Shown: positions 11,801-23,618 of the stretch, piece by piece | Layout of the letters: each line of letters begins with the position of its first letter | How positions within the stretch are numbered: position 1 is the first letter of the stretch | Assembly: GCA_015852425.1 (NCBI GenBank) | Contig: JAAAIG010000010.1 | Coordinates: 1 to 64,000, forward strand | Source of the DNA: Gryganskiella cystojenkinii | Taxonomy: Eukaryota > Mortierellomycota > Mortierellomycetes > Mortierellales > Mortierellaceae | DNA length: 64,000 bases | Reading direction: 5' to 3' | Made by a program: the position numbers and the translations under genes | The notes under the pieces: generated by a model | The model's input: the letters and a program-made list of their open reading frames with translations, nothing else | Database searches by the model: none | What the model was told of the DNA's origin: nothing

Positions 11801-14800
11801 ACTTGGAGATAATCTCGTTACTAAAACTTAGAAATCATTGTTTTTTTTTCTCTTGGCAGGATTTGATCACCAAGGAAACTTCGCCCATCAAGGACTTTTA
11901 CCCTCATGATTTCGAATTGGACATGAACGGCAAGAAGCAGGATTGGGAGGCAATTGTGAAGATTCCCTTCATCGATCAGGATCGACTCTTGAAGGCCATG
12001 AAGAGTATGTTGCCACAAAAGGTTGCTGCTATTTTGCGTTATCTCCTATATTGGTACTGATAGTCTTTCCTGGCTCTTCTTTGAATCATAGGTCAGGAGC
12101 ATTTGCTCACGCCCGAAGAAGTGGAGAGAAACGCGACTGGCGAGAGCGCCGCTTTCACTCGCGATGAGAGCCTCACAGAGACTTACGACTCGCCCTTGCC
12201 CGCCTTCTTCCCTGATATCAAGGACTGCAAGTGCAAGCGATCTGTCTTTCACTTGCCCATCATCGAAGGCGTTGCCTCGTTGCGAAAGGGACTCTGTGAG
12301 GGCGCTTTGAAGGGAGCCGATTCTCTTTTTGGATTTCCCTCGATGCACACCATCAAACATTCAGGAAACTTGGGATACCATGCCGTCCAGGTCTTCCAGG
12401 CCCCCTCCAGAAACGAGACCATGGTCGTCAACATTGTCAACAAGTATGAGGATGTGAAACCCGAGACCTTGGCTCTGTCCAAGATTGGCAAGCGCGTCTA
12501 TGTCGGTTGGCCCTTCCTGAAGGAAGGCGTGGTCTCTTCGATCTCGGACGATATGTTCAAGTACGAAATTCAGATGCAGGGGAAAAACAAGGTCGTGATC
12601 AAGACCCCTCACAGGACCAACAGCTTTGATACCTGGCGAAAGCGTGTGGACAAGATCGAGACGCTTTACAACAAGCGATTCGGTGTTGTCATCGGTGATG
12701 TTGAATTCACCGCCCAGGTGTTGTTGTTGAAGGGCTTGAGACGTGAGATGAACGGTGCCCTTGTCAAGGACTTTTGCAAACCAGGCGCGGAACAGGAGTT
12801 TGCTGTTCAGACGATTGTGGAGAGTGTCAAGCATCCCGATACCAGGACCAAGGAAGAGCCTCCTAGACCTTTGAATGAGGATTTCCCACTCGAGTCGCAG
12901 GTGTTCTTCTTGGGCCATGGTCACTATGGTTGCCCCGCTCAGGTCATCGCACACTCGGACAATGCCCTTGCCCTCCGTGTCGGAGTAAGTTGGAAAAGGA
13001 CATACACACCGGCAATATGTTGCTCTTTGAGCATAACAGTAATATTAACTCACAACTCTCTTTTTTTAAAAATAATCTCCCAATTCCAATCGTTTTTAGA
13101 TCCCAAATGACCAGAAAGGAGAGCCAACGTTTGGACACGATGTCGTGAAGCAAGCCCTCGCCAACTCTGTCTATGCACCCTCGTTTGTGGTCAGTAAGAG
13201 GGTCGGTATCTCGGCTCTGGTTTTGAGCAAATTGACGTCTTCGCTTCATGTCGTTTACCGTTCCACGGATCGCCGAGTGAACTTGGGTCTCAATCTTAAG
13301 TTTGAGGGCAAGAAGCAAAAAGTCCTTGGCTACACTCGCAAGACGGATAATGGCTGGGAGTTTAGTCAAAAGGCGATCGCGCTTCTTCAAGAATACAAGA
13401 ACCTCTTCCCAGATTTTATCGATGGACTCGAACGAAAGTCTCGTGCAGATTTGTACATTGCTGAAGAGATGTACCCCAATGGCGACAGTACCGAAAAGAT
13501 CAAGAGGATCGAGGAGTGGCTGAAGAAATCCAAGGTCAGGGACTTTGAGCGTGTCGATCTCGATGCCGAGCAGCTTGATAAGGTAAGACTCTGCTACAGC
13601 TCTATGTCGGAAAGGTACTTGATTATATTTGTGACCGCTAACACTCAACACTCCTGACTTTTTTGCAATTGTTCAATAGGATACCATCGCTCTTGTGGAA
13701 CAAGCTGCCGATCGTTATGTCGAAACTCGTCCAGGTTTGAAGCATGTCCTAGTCAAAAACCTCGGACGCCACACTATGTTAAAGCCCAGCCATGCCGCCA
13801 CGTTGTTGCCTGATCAGACCTTCAAGTTGGGTGATCGCGTCGTCTTTGTTCAGAATTCTGGAACTGTCCCCATTGGCGCCAAAGGAACAGTTGTTGGACT
13901 TGATCGTCTGGAGATCGAGGTTGTCTTTGATGACCGTTTCATGAGTGGTATGGACCTGAGCGGACGTTGCTCCATGCATCGTGGTATGACGGTTGGACCT
14001 CAGTCAATCTTGAATTTGTCCAACCCTCAATGTAATCTTCCTCCAGCCGCTGCTGCTGCGGCCGCCGTTGCTGCACCTCCTCGCCCCAAGCCTGTTGCAA
14101 TTCTTCCCAAGCCCTCTGCGACCAAGGCGCCTGAGGATAACAAGCCCCCAGGCTGGGAAATCTTGGGTGTTGCGCCTCCAGCAGATAAGCAAAAGAATGG
14201 AACAGGAGGTCGTCATGCCAAGGTGAACTCTGGTGGACCCTCTCGGGCCAGTGCCGGCCCCAGTCAACATCACCAGGCTCGTCCTGCGGAACAAAGCAAT
14301 GTGAACCAGAGTCTTGGATTCTTGCCTCGTCCACGACCCGTGCCTCAGCAGATCGCTGTTCGTCCTGGTTCCGAGAACAAGCCTGGCGCTGAGGATATTT
14401 CTGCGATCTTGTTGGGACTTTTGCACAAGAATATTCCTGGAGAGAACGCTGCTCCTTCCAGTGGTGGCGGTGTTGCCCCTGCTCATGGTCATCGACTTCC
14501 TGTGCCTGTTCTTGTGCCTGCGCCCCATTTACCCGCAGCTGGAACTCAAGCAGCGTCATTGTTGCAGCACCTGCGCCCCGCTGGTCAGCCTCGTCCTGTT
14601 CATCACCAGCAGCAGCAGCCTCGACCTCCTCAGGCTTGGCAAGGACCCAACCCAATCCAGCAGCAACACCAACAACAACAGCAGCAACATAACCAGCAGC
14701 AACAGAACCAGCACCATGGCGGCCACCCTAACCAACGTGGAGGAGGAGCACAGCGTCAGCCTCGCCCACCACACACCAGTGGACCCCATGCTCGTCCTCA

Positions 14801-15125
14801 GGGAGGTAATTCCGGTCGAGGTGGTCAAAGAGGAGGCCATGCAGGTCAACAACAGCCCAGACCTGCGCCTCCAGTAGACGCTTCGCCCAAGCCTAAGAGT
14901 GCCGCCATCGCTCAGGCCGAGTCACAGCCTGTTGCTGCTGGCTCTGATGCTGCGAATAACAACAGCAACAACGCAAGCAACGGAGGAAATAACCGTCGTG
15001 GACGTAACCGCAACAACCGCGGTGGATCCAAGCCCTCTGCTGATGGAGCTGGATCTGGATCCGGAGCTGGAGGCTCGTCGTCTGTGACCTCATCTGCGTC
15101 AGCTGAGCCTTCCTCTACTTTGTAA
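8833..15125 (+). CDS. XRN1: 5'-3' exoribonuclease 1
   Basis: This is the cytoplasmic 5'-3' exonuclease that degrades decapped mRNA. Thirteen exons (8833-8864, 9041-9096, 9289-9459, 9606-9752, 9893-10199, 10297-10781, 10892-11262, 11379-11526, 11640-11761, 11860-12004, 12092-12984, 13100-13582, 13680-15125) join to 1,601 aa, near the yeast (1,528) and human (about 1,700) sizes. The start is fixed by the family signature [10 protein letters not shown], which is split from ERYPL by a short first exon. Catalytic-region motifs are intact: [50 protein letters not shown] and [15 protein letters not shown]. The D1-D4 and SH3-like parts follow. The last 370 residues are Pro/Gln/His-rich and end in RGG-like and Asn/Ser-rich stretches, typical of decay-factor tails. 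The nuclear paralogue RAT1 is less likely, because the XRN1-specific C-terminal domains are present. Confidence 0.96.
11567..11584 (+). repeat. (TG)n microsatellite
   Basis: About nine TG units lie inside an XRN1 intron, between the exons ending at 11526 and starting at 11640. Confidence 0.9.
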
Positions 15126-15431
15126 TGACTTTAGTGCGATATTTTGTTTTTCTTGATGGAGCAGACCGCTGTCTTGTTTATATTCCCTTTTCATTACCAT
15201 GCTCTTTTTCTTCTTATTCACTGTAGAGTATTTTTATAGTTTATTGTTGTATTGTACCATTAGAGCATTTTGTCAATCGGTTTATTTCACATAAACAATA
15301 TAAACATATTCTCTCTCTCTTCTAGTAAATACATGACGTCTAACAATGATAAAGGGACCAGATAGCAAAAACTGGCGCAAAGGGTATCAAAAGTACAAGC
15401 GTTTTTTTTTTTGTTGTTTTCATCGAACATT
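15126..15431. other. Convergent 3' intergenic region
   Basis: About 306 bases separate the XRN1 stop from the stop of the SPX-EXS gene on the other strand. It is AT-rich with runs of T and A and must hold both polyadenylation regions. Nothing else is seen. Confidence 0.6.
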
Positions 15432-18400
15432 TTAGTCTTCATCATCGTCCTCCTCGTCGTCCGAGTCGTCGCGTAACCGACCAAAGAACCCGCTCTTGAT
15501 CCTCTCGCCTATCGTCTGATTTCTTTTCGGGACGGCAGACAACGGTGAAGCTGGACTAGAAGCCTCGCCAGTCAGATCTGGATACTCCATGCCTAAACCT
15601 GCAAGGCTTGATGAGTCTGGTCCGGTGGTGGGCGACCGCGATTTTGGCTTCATCCGTGTCACAATCTCGGGCACATCCATAATCTTGGAATCGAAATCAC
15701 GACGGTCATAAAACTTGTTGCTCGATAGATCAGCACCGACCAGATGCTCGCGTTGATGTTCCCCAAAACCTGCCTCCACCATGGCATCGTCGACAAATGT
15801 TCTGCTGTGCGGGAGCATTGGCGGCGTTGCGAATCCAGTAGAGCCTGGCCGGAGGTAGTAAGATGAGGATCGAGAACCTCGTCTCCGAAGGCCTGTATCT
15901 TCCCCAGGGGATTGGACGGAGGCGTAGCTGACACTGCCAGAGGCACTGCTCATGCGGCCGAGACCACTCTGTTGACGAGAAGTATGACGGCGCGAAGCCG
16001 AGGTAGACTCGGGTGCGGCTTTGTGGTCATCGCCTTCTTCTGCAGTCGCCGTTGTAGTTGTAGCTGGGTCCTTCATAGCACCTTGATCGACTCCAGCTTG
16101 TTCCTCTTCCTCAGACTCTTGCTCTTCGGAATCGCATTCGCCCTCGATACGGATGTGGTAGGGCAGCGGGATATCCTTGATTGCCCTGAACATACCCACG
16201 TTGTTCAAGTGTTCGTTCTCTAAACGAAAGAAATTCCACATCCAACGACTAATTTTTTGCCAGGTAAAATAATACAAGGAACTGATTAGGATAAAGAACT
16301 GCACATTAATGGAGTAAAATATCGGACGACAAAGATTTATGCTTACCGAAGTACTTCGACAAACCCGACCGTAAAGGACAAGATGGACGGATTCCAAGAT
16401 AGGTTAATGACTCGAACAATCCAAGCGAATCGACCCACAAAATCGAAAATAATCGCCAGGTAATAGACCCATTTCCGCTCGTAGACCAACTCGGCTCTCA
16501 GGAACGGATGTCCATAAGCGCCTCCGCCATGTTTTCCGAACCGTAAGAGACCCCAATCCATGTAGACATCCCAGGAGAACGTATAGGAACTTGTGAGGAG
16601 CGATATCAGGATGTAGGCGATCCTGAAGTGTTGGTATCCGTAGTGCCGGAACGAGAAGTAGATAATGAGTTGGACCAGTGTCATGAAATACTTGCCAGCG
16701 TTCAGCAAGTGAGGATACCATTCAAACGTGTCATGGTAACGACGCAGACATTGAACGAAACGGAACCAGGCAGGCAGGGCAGTGAAAAAAGGTGTGACCC
16801 ACAAATGACTGGTATTACATACATTGCCTACGATCCAGGAATGACAAAAAAAAATGCAAGGTGAACAAGAATCGACGAATCGTGACAAATAAAATGCATA
16901 CGATTTCATGTGTTATGCTGTTGACTTTTTTGTTTGACTTACCTAGGTCCGTCCAAGAGTGTGAATACGCACAGATCGCAAACTCGAATTGTTCCATCGA
17001 GTAAACCAACGAGTTCATTTCATCCCCGAGAAAGAAATCTCGAAACTCGACCCGTAAGAACCCACTAGCCATGATTCGACCAAAACTCTGGATGAACCAT
17101 TTTCGAGCGGCCCAGTTTGCGATCGGCAAAGGTAAGAACAAAATTACGAGAACGGCTCCCATAAAGATCAAAGGATAATATTCGCTGATAAAGTTGCGTG
17201 TTTGGATCGATCCGAAATCGAGGTACATGGCCAGGCACAGAAGTAGCATGAAGAATAAAGGGAGCTAAACATATACACGCAAACACATAAAACGATAGAT
17301 ATTTCATAGGAGCATTAGTTTTGCGCTGCCTCTGACTAATAATAATGTCCAAGTCCAGGCGAATACGACCATAATATTACCTCAATAAACTCGTGGTAAT
17401 CAAGATTGTCGCGGGGGTCAAATTCAAAGATGAACTTATAGTTGATCCTGTTCTTGGACCATGCGTACATGTTGATGCCAAAGAGGCAGGTAAATAACGT
17501 CGTCAAGAATAAACCTGCATAGATCAACAACAAACTGTTCCAGTACGGCAAGGCCTCTTGCGTATCTTTGGAGAAGGCTGATTGGACCGCCTGAATGAAC
17601 AGCACGATTGCTAATCCAAGATAGATCCCGGACCGGGCCACCGCGCTATGATGGCTTTGATTCTTCGAGTCCGGAATCCGGAGTTTCGCCATACCCCTGC
17701 GACGATGACCATTTTCGAACTGGTTGATGAACAAGTCCTCAGTCTCGGTGATCAGGTCACTGACGATCGAGGAACTCATGAAATACGAGGGTCGTAGTTT
17801 CGCGACTTCATAGGCTTTCGATGCCTTCCAACCCGCGGTCTTGTCGAATTTTTTCAAAATCTTTGTAAAGCCAGTGATGTTGAGGACCTAACATAGATAG
17901 CATTATTGAATTTTCAATTGTTTAGCGAAAAAAACTCCTTTTCTCTCCTTTCCCGTCCAGGACAGACGATGTTGTACCTTGTAGTTCTTGAGCATCTCTA
18001 AGCTGCGGTAAAACTCGTACAGTGCGGCCTTGATACGCGATCGAGCGACCTTATGGTTCAAATGTTGACGACGGATTTCTGCATCCTCCAAGATCATCTG
18101 CTCGTGATGTTCTTGCGGATTCAAGGACTGAGTGTTGCCCGATTTCGTGATTGCTTTCGTGGAGGTAGCAGGATGTCCTTCCGCCATGTCCTCTCCATCG
18201 ATTCTTCCAAGATGATCGCGTTTGCGAAGCCCATTCACTGCAGAATCACCTCCGAGACTGAGCGCCGAGACAGCCTGATTTCGGATAGGATCTCGAGACG
18301 AGGCATGACTGATCTGAGAAGAGGTCGATTCTGTTGCAGGTGCTGTATGGGATCGATGAACATGTCCCAGTGTCACATCCTCAGTTATTGCAGTGTCGGC

Positions 18401-19694
18401 CATAATGTTGCCCAGTCCACTTCGCATCTTTGACCACTCTGACTGATACCAATTCCGTCGAGCTTCAGTTTTTGCCTATTTCCGGGATTTTTTGACAATT
18501 CCGTTAGTTGTAGGCAGTTAGCGGTACGATCGAAAGATTACGGAGGTGTATACAAAAACAAAACAAAAAATTGTATGCAATACCATTTTTTCGTCGTGTC
18601 GACGTTTCCATTCATTGGCAACGTAGAGCTGTTGTTTGATGATCTTGAGTTTTGTAGCTGCTTCCAATTCCCTTTCCCGGTAGAAATTATTCACCATCTG
18701 CAGCTGCTCGTCCAAAAACTTGAAGAATACCTTCTCTTCGTCAAGCAGCTGATCCATGACACTGTCAATCGAGTTTCCTTCCACTAAAATCATATACAAA
18801 GCAGCACAGTGATAACAATCGCGAGTTAACAGGGTGTAAGGGGTATTTGCATGAGTCCATGATTGGAGGGTGGCCACCTTAGCACATACCGTGAATCACC
18901 CGAGGCTGAATAGAACTGTTCCTGGATGGACTGTGCGCCATGGTAAAGGTCCGGGTCAAAGTCTTCATCAAATGGCTTCCCTGTGATAGAGCCGAATGAC
19001 TAAACTGTTCGATGATTGACTGTCGTCTCCCTGGCGGTGCTGCCGACACTGGACTTGCTCTACTACCCTTTGAGCCTGATTTGGAAATTGGGCTCAAGGT
19101 CGGTCGCCGACTCGAGTCCCGGAATCGATCGTCATGCTGTTGTTGGAGGTCTTGGATGTGGATCGTCGACGCATGATCGGATCGGACATCATCTTCATCC
19201 TCGTCCTCCTCGTCCTCCTCGTCTTCTTCATCGGCCCCTGAGGTTCTTCTTCTAGACAGTGGAGGGATCTCGATCGCAGAATAGTTCGGACCGTGACCTC
19301 GTCCCGAGGAGATGATAGGCGTTGTTCCTGTGGGCGAATCTGGGGTATAAACTGGAGCTGGTCGTTCCGGAAAGGCAGTCGGCAGACTTTCAGGTTCTGT
19401 GGTCAGGAGCGATCCTGACGCAGACCCCAGACTGTTGGCTCGAGCCGGGTCAATGGTCAGTCGGACTGAGGGTCCAGCGTCCTGATCCTCGTCGGTCTGC
19501 TCCTCCTGGAGTTGCTCGACTCGTATTTGATGTCCGAGTTCCTCAGCGACGGCCTGTTGTCCAATGGATTTGGCTTCCAGTTCATCAATAGTAGTCTCGA
19601 TGGCCTTGAGAAGCTTCTTGCCATGTTTGTAATTGATGTACGCCTTGCGCCATTCGGGCACGACCTCGTCTTGGAGGTGTTTGGCGAACTTCAT
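15432..19694 (-). CDS. SYG1: SPX-EXS phosphate exporter, XPR1/Syg1 family
   Basis: A membrane protein of the XPR1/Syg1 family, which exports inorganic phosphate and senses inositol pyrophosphates through its SPX domain. Seven exons read on the minus strand (19694-18890, 18783-18584, 18475-17978, 17887-17381, 17264-16943, 16827-16347, 16281-15432) give 1,220 aa. The start [15 protein letters not shown] is the classic SPX N-terminus with the KYIxYK-like [12 protein letters not shown]. Two acidic/Ser-rich insertions separate it from the second SPX helix pair ([14 protein letters not shown]) and the third ([15 protein letters not shown]). Hydrophobic segments and the EXS domain follow, ending with the signature [11 protein letters not shown]. 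The acidic tail ends at DDEDDDED and is probably disordered. It is longer than yeast Syg1 (902 aa) because of these insertions. Confidence 0.93.
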
Positions 19695-20619
19695 CGATTT
19701 TGCTTGCGCAGATTTTTCTTGTTATCTATCCTTTCTTATTTCCAGGTTGGTAGGGAGATCCAGAGGTTTTTTTTATCCAAAAAAAAGAGAGAGGGATGGG
19801 TCTAGCAGAATGCGGAAGAGTCGCGAGGGCAGACAAGAAAAATTGGTCGTGTGAGTGATGGATTTGGTTTGTTTTGTTTCGAATGCACGGACGGGCTAGG
19901 GATGAAATCGAAGTATGGTTGTGGCAATAGGGAGGAAGGAGAAAAATAGACAGAAGAGGAACGACGGTTGGTCCGGGACTGAGGGTTTTTGTAATGAAGT
20001 GATGAAAAGAAAGAGTGAACGGACAACAAAAAAAAATGAGCACAAGAAAAAAAATAAACAGGTCTTGGACAAACAGGTCCTAAACAGGAAGTGTCGTGTG
20101 GTGCAAAAACCCTGCATGATTATTGCAAATAAGATTGCTCTTCAGCCTCTTCCTCGACGGGAGGTAGGGTACAGCAGTCTGGGCTTTTTCTTTATATCCT
20201 GCTGCGAAGGGCGCCAGGAGGAGAGGAATGCAACCATAAAAAGAAATCGCGGGAGCAAAAACAAGAAAAAAAGCAAGGGCTAGGGGAGGGAAAAACGTCG
20301 AAAGAAAGGAGAGAAAAGTAGTTGGCGGTATATTTACAGGATGCTTTTTTAAACTTGCAGCAGAACAGCTTGCAACCTGAGGGCGATGGGCTAAGTGAAG
20401 AAATGGCGATGATTTATGCAAATGCTAAAGAATGATAATGTTCGATGTCGAAATGGGGCAACACCATTCGACATTTTCTTTCTCAACAACGCGCATTCGC
20501 GACGTTTTGAGTGGTTGCCGCGGTTCCAAACAGGTCACGAGGGGTTTTCTCGGCTAGGTCCTTTTTTTATTATCACCGGCAGATCGATCAACGACATGAT
20601 CTACGGGTGATCTTTATTG
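19695..20619. other. Promoter region of the SPX-EXS gene
   Basis: About 925 bases between the SPX-EXS start and the stop of the reductase, both on the minus strand. It is purine-rich on the plus strand (CT-rich on the transcribed side), as in other promoters in this window. No gene or convincing site is seen; overlapping small frames have no recognisable domain. Confidence 0.5.
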
Positions 20620-22393
20620 TTACAAGGTCAAGCCGCCATCTACTACGAGGACCTGTAGACCATCATTAAAGTACGATTCATCGAAAAACAAGAATTAGAA
20701 TTAGTTAGCTCGTTGATCCTTAAGCATTTTTCATGAAGTCAAGATGTTGTCAGACCCCACTGTTCGAGATGTCATTACCTGGCCAGTGATAAACTTTGCT
20801 TGGGCAAGGAATAATGCTGCCTGTGCGACATCTTCGGGTGTTCCAAGACGTCCAAGGGATGTCTTCGCAATAATGGTCTTCTTGCGATCCTCACCGATAG
20901 CTGTTCAAAACGAAAAGTTTCAGGAAAAAAAAATATGAGACCAAGAAAATTGGTGGCGCAAAAATACAAGGTCTCAAACTCATTCCACTTTGATGATGGT
21001 GTTATTCTTTTTTTTTTTTTTTTTTTTTTGGCTTACTCGAGGTCATGTCGGTGTCAATGTATCCAGGTGCGATCACGTTGACTGTTACTCCACGCGATCC
21101 CAATTCCTTCGACAGTGATTTCGAGAAGCCTGTCATGTTGCACAACAAAAAAAAGGGCGTCAAAAAAGATTGGAAAAAGTCCTAATTAGCCTTCGTTGAA
21201 TCTACTTTTTCACTCATAGAGTGAAGGACATATTTCCCACTCTTCCTTTGTTTTATTACCAATGATGGCAGACTTGGAAGCACTGTAGACGGATTGACCA
21301 ATATTTCCTTGAATCCCCACGACACTAGAGATGTTGATGATAGCCCCTGGATCCCACAACAAAACAAAATCAAACAACCCCTCCGTCACAGGTTAGTAGG
21401 TGGATCAAGTAAGGAGGCGCAAGAAAGAGATCACGCCCTGGCAACGAAAACGAAAAAGTCAGGAACAGAAAAAAAATTGGACTTGCCTTTCTTTCGTCTC
21501 ATCATGCCCTTGGCTACCGCCTTGTTGACCCACATGGTGCCCATAAGATTGGTCATAACAACGTTCTCCATATCCTCATTGCTGTGTGCGATGAGCAGCG
21601 AATCTCTCGCGATCCCGGCCGACTGGACCAAGAAATCGACAGGAGAGATCTTGGTCACTTCCTAGAAGCATGAAAGAGCAGTAAAATGATGTTGGAGATC
21701 GTTTTGACGAAAGGAAAGAAAAAAAAGTATGGAGTGAAAGGAGAAGAGTGCGGATCGAAATTTAATAAGCATTTTGTCGATCTTGTCCCAGATGAATCTT
21801 CTTTGTTGGTCCGCTCAACGGCTCAGGCGAAATGAGAAATTCAAAATCCTGAGGACGTAATCTGGAGACACCGGTTTTCCATCTCCTCTCTCTTTCAAGA
21901 CCTTTTTAGGTTCAGGAGCCAAACACAAGGACCCCGGATAATGATAGAGAACAACAACAAAGCACAATGATAGGAGAAAGAAAGGAAAAGAAGTGAAAAA
22001 CGAGGACGGATAATATGAAGAAGGAAAGTAAATTACCTTGATTGTTTGTTCGACCTCTTCTCGCTTGGAGACATCGCATTGGAAACCGAGATGCTGACCT
22101 TCATTTGAAGGAATGGGTGCAAGTTCGTGCTTTAAGACATGCTGGATCCTGTCTTGATCGCGACCCAGGAGGACGATGCGCGATCCTTGACCAGCAAAGA
22201 GTTTTGCAGTCGCCAATCCAATCCCACGGGTACCTCCTGGGATCAACGTCAGGGTGTTTGCTAGAGGCCTCCTCTCGTCCTGCAAGGGACGAAAGCATAT
22301 CAGAGGGAAGAGGGAATTAAGAAAGAGAAAAATGTGAGACAGGTGAATACCAAACAACGAAACCAAATGCCAATTGGCTCTGCTTGCAGACAC
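20620..22393 (-). CDS. Short-chain dehydrogenase, FabG/OAR1-like 3-oxoacyl-ACP reductase
   Basis: An SDR-family NADPH reductase, probably the mitochondrial type II fatty-acid 3-oxoacyl-ACP reductase (yeast OAR1, human CBR4); the substrate is inferred. Read on the minus strand, the exons give the cofactor loop [25 protein letters not shown] (variant NNAG), the catalytic region INISSVVG and [32 protein letters not shown] and the family ending [10 protein letters not shown]. One intron (about 21347-21486) has a GC donor instead of GT. Joining across it gives [14 protein letters not shown], which matches the family. The stop is at 20620-20622. The start is unsure: the frame is open to an ATG at 22393, giving a hydrophobic leader before DERRPLANT. 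An acceptor-like CAG precedes GACGAG near 22280, so the true first exon may lie further upstream. Confidence 0.85.
21008..21029 (+). repeat. Poly-T tract in reductase intron
   Basis: About 22 consecutive T on the plus strand lie inside an intron of the SDR gene. The exact length may be unreliable because of sequencing slippage. Confidence 0.8.
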
Positions 22394-23618
22394 CCACAGT
22401 GAAAGTTTTCAGGAGCCAACGACAGAAAAAACGACCTGCACAAATAAATTTTGTTCTTCCTGTTTTTGGTTCAATTAAACGGGGTCAGGAACATTAAAAT
22501 AAGAGGTCTGAATGAGAGACCGAGAAAGGGAAACAAGGGCTCAGGTGTTGGGATGAGACCGACAGAAGAGCGAAACGAGCCAAGAGTGAGGGAGCGGGAG
22601 AGGAGGAGGTCTGGACTGGATGCTTGGAGTTGCAGTACAATGGAATGCAGCTCAACTCCAAAGGAACGCAGCACAGACACGCAAGGGCAAGAAGGGAGAT
22701 CGATAGATAGAGGAAAGAGAATAGTAAAGTGAAAACAGAGTCTGAAAAAAATCAAGGGTGTATTGGGGTTGCATATTGTACAGTGCGTTCAAAACCACTT
22801 GGGTACCTTCGTTATCTGCTCCTCTGGTTTTGTTGAGAAACTGCGACAAAGTTGAACAGACTGAAGCCCATATTGTTGGACAGCAGACCATGCCCGGATG
22901 GGACGCGTGCACGGTGGGGTGGTCAGGCGGAGCATTCGAAATGGATAGTTCTCGATGGAATTCGAAATTGAGTTCTCTTCCTAAATTGATTACGGACTTC
23001 CCGAGGACGAGGATAAAGGGACCTGAAGGAGTCGTTTTCTGAGCACACGCAGCAAAAAAAAAGAGGTTCAGAAGAGAGAGAAGACGGACTGGGACAGTTC
23101 CAGAGAAGTGAATGGGATCAATGGGATCAATGGGATCAGGATGGAAATGACGCGGTGGAGATTGACTGAGATCAAAGCAACACTCTTGCGGCTGAATATC
23201 GCGGCCCAATAGGATTTTCTTTGGCGCGCGCAGTAGACGCGTCGAAGGGAGCAGACTCTGCACTCTGTCTACCAAAAAGGCCCATGACAAATTGAATAGA
23301 GTGGAGCGGACCCGACTAACAGAACGGCTCCTACTTTTCATATAAGGCCTTACTTTGCCTGCTGCTGTTGGTATCTCTCCCATTCGTTTCATTCGCCCAT
23401 TCTTTTTTCACTCATTTCCTTTCGTCCATTCATTCGCTCATTCTCATTGGGGGAAAACACTTCTCGTTCTTGCTGCCGCTTCTCTCTCCATTTTTTTCCC
23501 TAAGCTTCGCCTATTCACTGTTTCTGTCTTCTCTTTTCCCTTTCCCCTTTCTCGTCTCAAATTTAAGAAGACAGCCGTTTTTATTTATTTTTTGGTGTCC
23601 AACATATAACCCTTCGCC
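22394..23618. other. Divergent promoter region between reductase and TUG-like gene
   Basis: About 1.2 kb separates two divergent genes. A long minus-strand frame covers 22652-23392 but has no recognisable domain and no clear splice link to the reductase. Three tandem copies of AATGGGATC lie at 23111-23137. CT-rich sequence typical of fungal 5' leaders precedes the ATG at 23619. A missing first exon of the reductase could lie here. Confidence 0.45.
23111..23137 (+). repeat. Tandem 9-mer, three copies
   Basis: AATGGGATC occurs three times in direct tandem, in the divergent promoter region between the reductase and the TUG-like gene. Confidence 0.9.

Noticed and set aside
13939..14655. Minus-strand open frame of 238 codons
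   Set aside because: Antisense of the low-complexity XRN1 tail; composition is repetitive and no family is visible.
22652..23392. Minus-strand frame of 246 codons
   Set aside because: Lies in a divergent promoter region, contains a short tandem repeat translated as DPI units, and has no domain.
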